The notes under the pieces: model-generated
Told to the model about the DNA's origin: nothing
The model's database searches: none
What the model saw: only the letters and a program-made list of their open reading frames with translations
Part shown: positions 59,440 through 64,000 of the stretch, piece by piece
Position numbering within the stretch: the stretch's first letter is position 1
Layout of the letters: every line of letters begins with the position of its first letter
Translations under genes and position numbers: made by a program
DNA from: Neocallimastix lanati (nom. inval.)
Lineage: Eukaryota; Neocallimastigomycota; Neocallimastigomycetes; Neocallimastigales; Neocallimastigaceae
Direction of reading: 5' to 3'
Assembly: GCA_016946835.1 (NCBI GenBank)
Contig: JACVTC010000225.1
Coordinates: 62,001 to 126,000 of the forward strand
Length of the DNA stretch: 64,000 nt

Positions 59440-59950
59440 TCAACCTTACCCTTTATATTTCTATAACTTTTATATTATTATCTTTTGATAATAATTATGT
59501 TTATTATATAATTATATATCTTTTATAATTATATATTTTTTATTTTCTTATATAATTATTTTCTTAAAATAATTATATATTTTTATTATTATCTTATATA
59601 ATTATTTGTTCTAAATAATTATATAGTTTTAGTTTATTATACTTTTATCATTCTATTATATAATTATATATTTTATATAATTATATATTTTTATTTTCAT
59701 ATATAATTAATTGCTTAAAATAATTATATATAATTTATTTTCTTATATAATTATATACTTTTTATATTATATGTTTTTATTATTATCTCATATAATTATT
59801 TACTTATAATAATTATATACTTTTACTATTATTTTATAATTATATATTTTTTTATATAATTATATACTATTACTATTATCTTATATAATTATTTATTTAT
59901 AATAATTTCATATTTTATTTTCTTAAATAAGTTATTTTACTTATAATTAT
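59440..59950. repeat. Degenerate ATAATTATATATTTTT tandem-like region
   Basis: About fifteen imperfect occurrences of ATAATTATATA(T/C)TTTT with TTATATAATTAT, each partly self-complementary. DNA from 59950 to 60428 is AT-rich without a gene. Confidence 0.7.
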
Positions 59951-60428
59951 TAATATTTTTTAATAGAATACTTTAATATTTCCTTTAAGAGATAGTTAAG
60001 ATATTGAAATTCCTAATGGGATTTCAGTATACAAATTTTAAGTTTAAAAATTTTTATCTTAGATATAGTAAATTAGAATATTTCCTTTTATAGATAATGA
60101 ACATATTTAGTATGTCCATTTTACTTTTTAATCAAAACTTTAAATACTTTAATTTATTTTTGATCAAAACTTTAATAACTTTAAATTTATTTCGAACCGA
60201 AATTTTAAATAATTAAATATTATTTAATTTTAATAGTTAGTAATTTAAAATATTAAATATTATTACCAAGTTGAATATTTAAAAGGATTTAGCTAAGTTA
60301 ATAATTATAATAGTTATACTTAGTAAAAATTTTAATTCTTTTATTATTATGTATTATTCTTGTAATTATTGTATTTACCAAATACATGTAATACTTTGTA
60401 AATCTTTAATAAATAAAAGAATTTAAAA

Positions 60429-60445
60429 CCTAACCCTAACCCTAA
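60429..60445 (+). repeat. Short telomeric CCCTAA array
   Basis: CCTAACCCTAACCCTAA follows AATAAATAAAAGAATTTAAAA. This is the same arrangement as at 26697, a putative polyadenylation signal and A-rich end joined to C-rich telomeric repeats. Confidence 0.9.
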
Positions 60446-60570
60446 TTTTTAAGTGAAACTTTCATTAAATAAAATTTGTATTTTTTTATAATCAAATATT
60501 CGTTTAAATAAACAATTTTAATCTCTTATATTATTCACTATTTCTTAAAATATACTTTTTTTTAAAAAAA

Positions 60571-60678
60571 ATGGCAATCTCAGGAGAAGAAGCTTTTAGA
60601 AATGTCGGTGTTTACCACTTATCATTTATTCTTAGTGGTAAAAACCAAAGCACTGACGCCCGCCCTAATCCGATCTGA
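60571..60678 (+). CDS. 35-codon ORF with atypical codon use, hairpin inside
   Basis: ATG after an A run, reading MAISGEEAFRNVGVYHL to ARNPI-like end (DARPNPI) and TGA. Its codons (GAC GCC CGC, GGA GAA) are unlike the surrounding DNA, so it looks like a fragment of a real coding sequence. It spans a hairpin with arms 60607-60619 (GGTGTTTACCACT) and 60634-60646 (12 of 13 pairs). Family unknown; probably a truncated or transposed fragment, since it stops just before the NRPS remnant begins on the other strand. Confidence 0.35.
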   Translation: MAISGEEAFRNVGVYHLSFILSGKNQSTDARPNPI

Positions 60679-60689
60679 TGATTTATATA

Positions 60690-62826
60690 GTAGCAAACAA
60701 AATATTTCTCATGATTTCCATTTTTGCGCTTTTCTTAATTTTCCCCATTTTCTCCATTTTCTCCATTTTCTCTGTTTTCTTTTTCTTTATCAATGACGAT
60801 CGCACTTTCAATCGACGACAATTTTTTTTTAGTATTTTTAATTTCTCCAAGTTCAATACGTTGTCCATGTATCTTCACTTGAGTGTCGATTCTACCACAA
60901 TATACAATTTTACCGGTATCCATAAACTTTTCCTAGATTTCCTGTTCGATACATAACTCGGTTATAATTATTTCTTGCATCAGGATGCAAAAATGAATTT
61001 TCAATAAACATTTTTTCTGTTAATTATTTGTTTTTATTGAAATCATATAAAATTCGTTTCTTTTCATTTTTATCAATTACGGAATTTCAGAAATTGGACA
61101 TGTGTCAAATTCATCGATATGATTTAAAACTTCAAGTAAGGAATTCAATATATTTTTAATTAATACATCATCATATAATCCATTGTTTTATTCAAAACGA
61201 ATTTTGTATTGGTGTTCTTTTTCGTATATATTGCAAATTAAATCAAATTTAGAAATATTATATTTAACTATATCATTTGAATCTAAATATATACTTTCAT
61301 TATTAATAGATTTATTGTTTGAAATTGGAATATTTGGTTGAAAAACAAATGAATTATTAATACTCTTAAGTTTGAGCAATTTTGATAATTCCGAAAATGA
61401 AATTTCTTGATTATTGTAAATATTAAATAGTAATTTTGTATTATCCTTAATTATATCTCTAAATGATTTTTTATCGGTCTCCTTAAATGATAAAAGTAAA
61501 GGTTGAGTTACATCAAGCATACCAATCATATTTTGTCCTTTTAGATCCTTGCGATTTGTTCTAACAATTGATGTAAAAATCTTTTCTTGTCTGTAATACT
61601 TATGTAATATATATCCATATAATGTTAGAAATAATGAAGAAGTGGTAGCTCTCATTTTTTTAGAGTAGTTTTGAATTTTTTTTGTCACAAACGTATCAAT
61701 AATACCTTCACAAATTTCAACTTTGCAATTATTAACATTATTTAAATTGAACTCCGTATTTTTATTATTAAATTTAATTGAAAGATTTAATCTCTCTTAT
61801 TCCTTACTAAACATTTCTTTGCAAAATTGAATCTGATTTTCAAAATAATTTCTTTCTTGTTTATCATACAAATCTATTACGTAATCACTGAACTGAAATG
61901 GTAACTCATTTAAGTTATCATTATAATAAAACAAGTTAATCTCTTTTTTAATAATGGATTTAGCTAATCCATCTGAAATAATATGATGAACATCAATTAA
62001 AAGTTCATTTTTGTCTGTAAAACCTACTCGGATTAATAGTGGTTTAGATAAATCGAACGTTCTAATAAATGAATTTACATTATTGTCTGTATAATTCTCA
62101 AAACGTATTGAACATTTCTCATCAATGAAACCATAAATATATATGATACCATTTTCATTTTTTTGATAATATTTACTTTTCAGAATTTCCAGTTGGTCAA
62201 AAAGAGCTCTAAATGCTTCTTTTACTTTTTCGATTTTAATATTGTTTTTCAATCAAATAATCATTGGCATATTATAAGATACTTTTGTCATTCTTCATGC
62301 AATCAACATATACTCCAAGCTGTTGTGATATGATGATAAATTCTTTCTTAGAATGCTTTCTAATAGATCTTGCTGTAAAAGAAACATCTTTCATTATATT
62401 ATTTAAAATATTTTCAATAAAATGACATAGCTCGCTTATTACTGAATAATAAAATATATTTTTTATCGATAATTTAATTTTCAATTTATCCTGAATCATC
62501 CAGAGTATTTCAGTAGAATTAAAACTATTACCTCCGAGCTCATAAAATTCGTTGTTTCTTTCAACAGGAGTTTTCGTAATATTTAATACCTTTTTATAAA
62601 TTTGACATAAAATTTTTTCAATCTCTGTTTCAGGAGATTCATAATTATTGGTAATAGTATCTTTGAAATTTAGTTTTGGTAATTATTTTTATCTAATTTA
62701 CCATTGGAGATGAGTGGAATATATTCTAGTCTAATAAAATACGAAAGAATCATATAAATTGGAACTCGTGTTTTTAAATGATTCCTTAGTTCCTGATGGG
62801 TTAAGTTTCTATTCTTATTTAAATAG
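60690..62826 (-). pseudogene. Broken non-ribosomal peptide synthetase (A-T-C-A remnant)
   Basis: Minus strand, right to left. The end of an adenylation domain (VPIYMILSYFIRLEYIPL then NGKLDK, 62826-62690) is followed by a carrier domain with Gly-Gly-Asn-Ser (FYELGGNSFNSTEIL, 62580-62272; the Ser would carry phosphopantetheine). Next is a condensation domain with His-His-x3-Asp-Gly (VHHIISDG, 62252-61188) including NRKDLKGQNMIGML. Then comes the start of a second adenylation domain that jumps straight to motifs A7-A8 (MYRTGN, GRIDTQVKIHGQRIELGEI) by 60960-60735. Defects: a frameshift and stop between carrier and condensation domains, a TAA at about 61797, another stop near 61188, loss of A1-A6, truncation in a Gly-Glu-Asn repeat, and an LTR at 62827. 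Anaerobic fungi are known to carry bacterial-type NRPS genes. No product can be inferred. Confidence 0.9.
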
Positions 62827-63000
62827 TGTTAGAAAATTAATGTTTTTAAGATTTTATTTTTATTAGATTTTTATTATATTATTTTAAAAATGACGAATTT
62901 TGAATAAGTAGTTATATTAATTCTAAAAACAAACAATAAAAATTATTGGACAAAATATTAAGATTATTTTAATTAATAAATAATATTTCTATTTCTAACA
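62827..63000 (-). repeat. Copia 3' LTR inside the NRPS pseudogene
   Basis: 174 bp with perfect 9-bp terminal inverted repeats: TGTTAGAAA at 62827 and TTTCTAACA ending at 63000. On the minus strand it follows the copia ORF end and a short purine tract (AAGGAGAT). It cuts the NRPS adenylation domain. The 5' LTR lies beyond the window. Confidence 0.85.
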
Positions 63001-64000
63001 ATCTCCTTAAAATCTAACTTAAATATTATGTTAGATTTTATTTTATTTAATTGATTTTGGATATTAGAGAATTTCTAAATTTGTTCATTAAAGTGTTATT
63101 CAAATATTTCGTGAAGCCATCAACAAGATTGTCCCTAGATTTTATATATTTTAATTTAATAATATTTTTATTAACTAGGTCTCTGATATGATTATACCTA
63201 ATATTAATATGCTTAGATTTTGGATTAATTGTTTGATTTTCACTGTTATGGTTTGTTGCTTTATTATCAACAAATATTGTGAAACAGTCTATTTTTATGT
63301 TTAATTCACTTAATATTTTCTGATACCAAAATGAATGTTTGGCGCATTCGCTTAGGCTGTAATATTCTGTTTCACTAATTGAAATTGAAACGCAATGTTG
63401 TAATTTTGAGAACCAATTAGTTGGTATATTTTCCATCATTATGAGAAATCCTGATGTAGATTTTCTTGTACTAGGGTCTCCTGTGTAATCTGCGTCTACA
63501 TATACTTTCAGATCAATTCCATTTTCAATTTTAATCCCATAATTTATTATATATTTTAAATATCTAAAAATTCTTAGAACGTTGGTCCAATCTTCCAAAC
63601 TGGGATTACTAGATTTTCGAGCAGCTCTACTTACAGCGAATAAAATGTCTGGTCGGGTACAAATAGCTAGATATAATAAATTACCAATAGCACTTCTATA
63701 TTTTGTTTCGTTAAACTTTTTGTCATTTAATTCTTGGTTTTCTTTTGGTTTCAGGTTTTTTACTGGGGTTAACTTATCAATTTTAAATTTTTTTAATCAT
63801 TTAAGTACCTTATTTGATGTAGAATATAACAATTATCGATCTTTATAAATTTGATTCCTATAACGAATTCTACATCTCCAATATCTTTTATCTTGAATTT
63901 CCTTTTTATTAATTTTTTTACCATGTTAATTTCCTTATTTGGACCTGCAATTAGGATATCATATTATTCCTTTATTTTTGTTGAATTTGACGTATCGTAT
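63001..64000 (-). pseudogene. Ty1/copia reverse transcriptase / RNase H remnant (partial at window end)
   Basis: Minus strand. The reverse-transcriptase end (DILIAGPNKEINMVKKL, FKIKDIGDVEFVIGIKF) is followed by YRSAIGNLLYLAICTRPDIL. RNase H is open from 63598 to 63047 (VYVDADYTGDPSTRKSTSG, KHINIRYNHIRDL). It is closely related in layout to the intact copia protein at 53536. It has in-frame stops near 63800 and 63970 and a damaged first part of the Tyr-Val-Asp-Asp box. Continues past the right edge. Its LTR differs from the start of the putative LTR at 57760, so it is another family member. Confidence 0.9.

Noticed and set aside
60602-60956. Overlapping plus-strand ORFs rich in Phe and His
   Set aside because: Antisense of the NRPS adenylation remnant and its Gly-Glu-Asn repeat.

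Overview
The window is extremely AT-rich eukaryotic DNA. It has poly-asparagine tracts, very long A and T runs, ankyrin-repeat proteins, cysteine-rich secreted or membrane proteins, a broken bacterial-type non-ribosomal peptide synthetase (NRPS), and many Ty3/gypsy, Ty1/copia and LINE retrotransposons. Short CCCTAA (TTAGGG-type) telomeric arrays also occur. This mix best fits an anaerobic gut fungus (Neocallimastigomycota). Dictyostelids and Plasmodium share the base composition but not the combination of Ty1/copia, NRPS and TTAGGG repeats. The assignment is inference from content; no marker gene is present.

Layout. 0-3.6 kb: a 1203-residue ankyrin-type protein with poly-Asn, a tandem array of SUMO-interaction-like motifs, a very basic segment and a Thr-Asn-Glu-Gln minisatellite tail. 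3.7-9.2 kb: AT-rich, mostly empty. 9.2-14.5 kb: a cluster of secreted or membrane protein genes, of which one is intact (12802-13518, minus) and at least three are decayed. 14.5-16.2 and 26.9-28.2 kb: two copies of a dispersed repeat with a T-rich minisatellite and a 64-codon ORF. 17.4-26.7 kb: a decayed LINE, an antisense decayed chromodomain Ty3/gypsy element, and a LINE 3' end that abuts CCCTAA repeats. 28.2-30.3 kb: a second decayed chromodomain Ty3/gypsy element. 30.3-34.7 kb: non-coding, with a diverged pair of direct repeats about 2.3 kb apart.

34.7-50.6 kb: two related ankyrin-like genes point toward each other. Between them lies a satellite of about 271-285 bp per unit, interrupted by a complete Ty3/gypsy element (40885-48331) with LTRs, a 4-bp target duplication, a primer-binding site, gag and pol. 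Gag and pol are joined by a textbook -1 frameshift site. 53.5-57.8 kb: a Ty1/copia element with one intact 1392-codon ORF. 58.8-60.4 kb: a small higher-GC island and a second CCTAA-repeat junction. 60.7-62.8 kb: a wrecked NRPS (minus strand) cut by the 3' LTR of another copia element, which runs off the window end.

Only five loci look intact: the three ankyrin-type genes, the cysteine-rich membrane protein, and the two autonomous retrotransposons counted as one class. The rest is a graveyard of mobile elements and accessory genes, as expected for a subtelomeric or pericentromeric accessory region.
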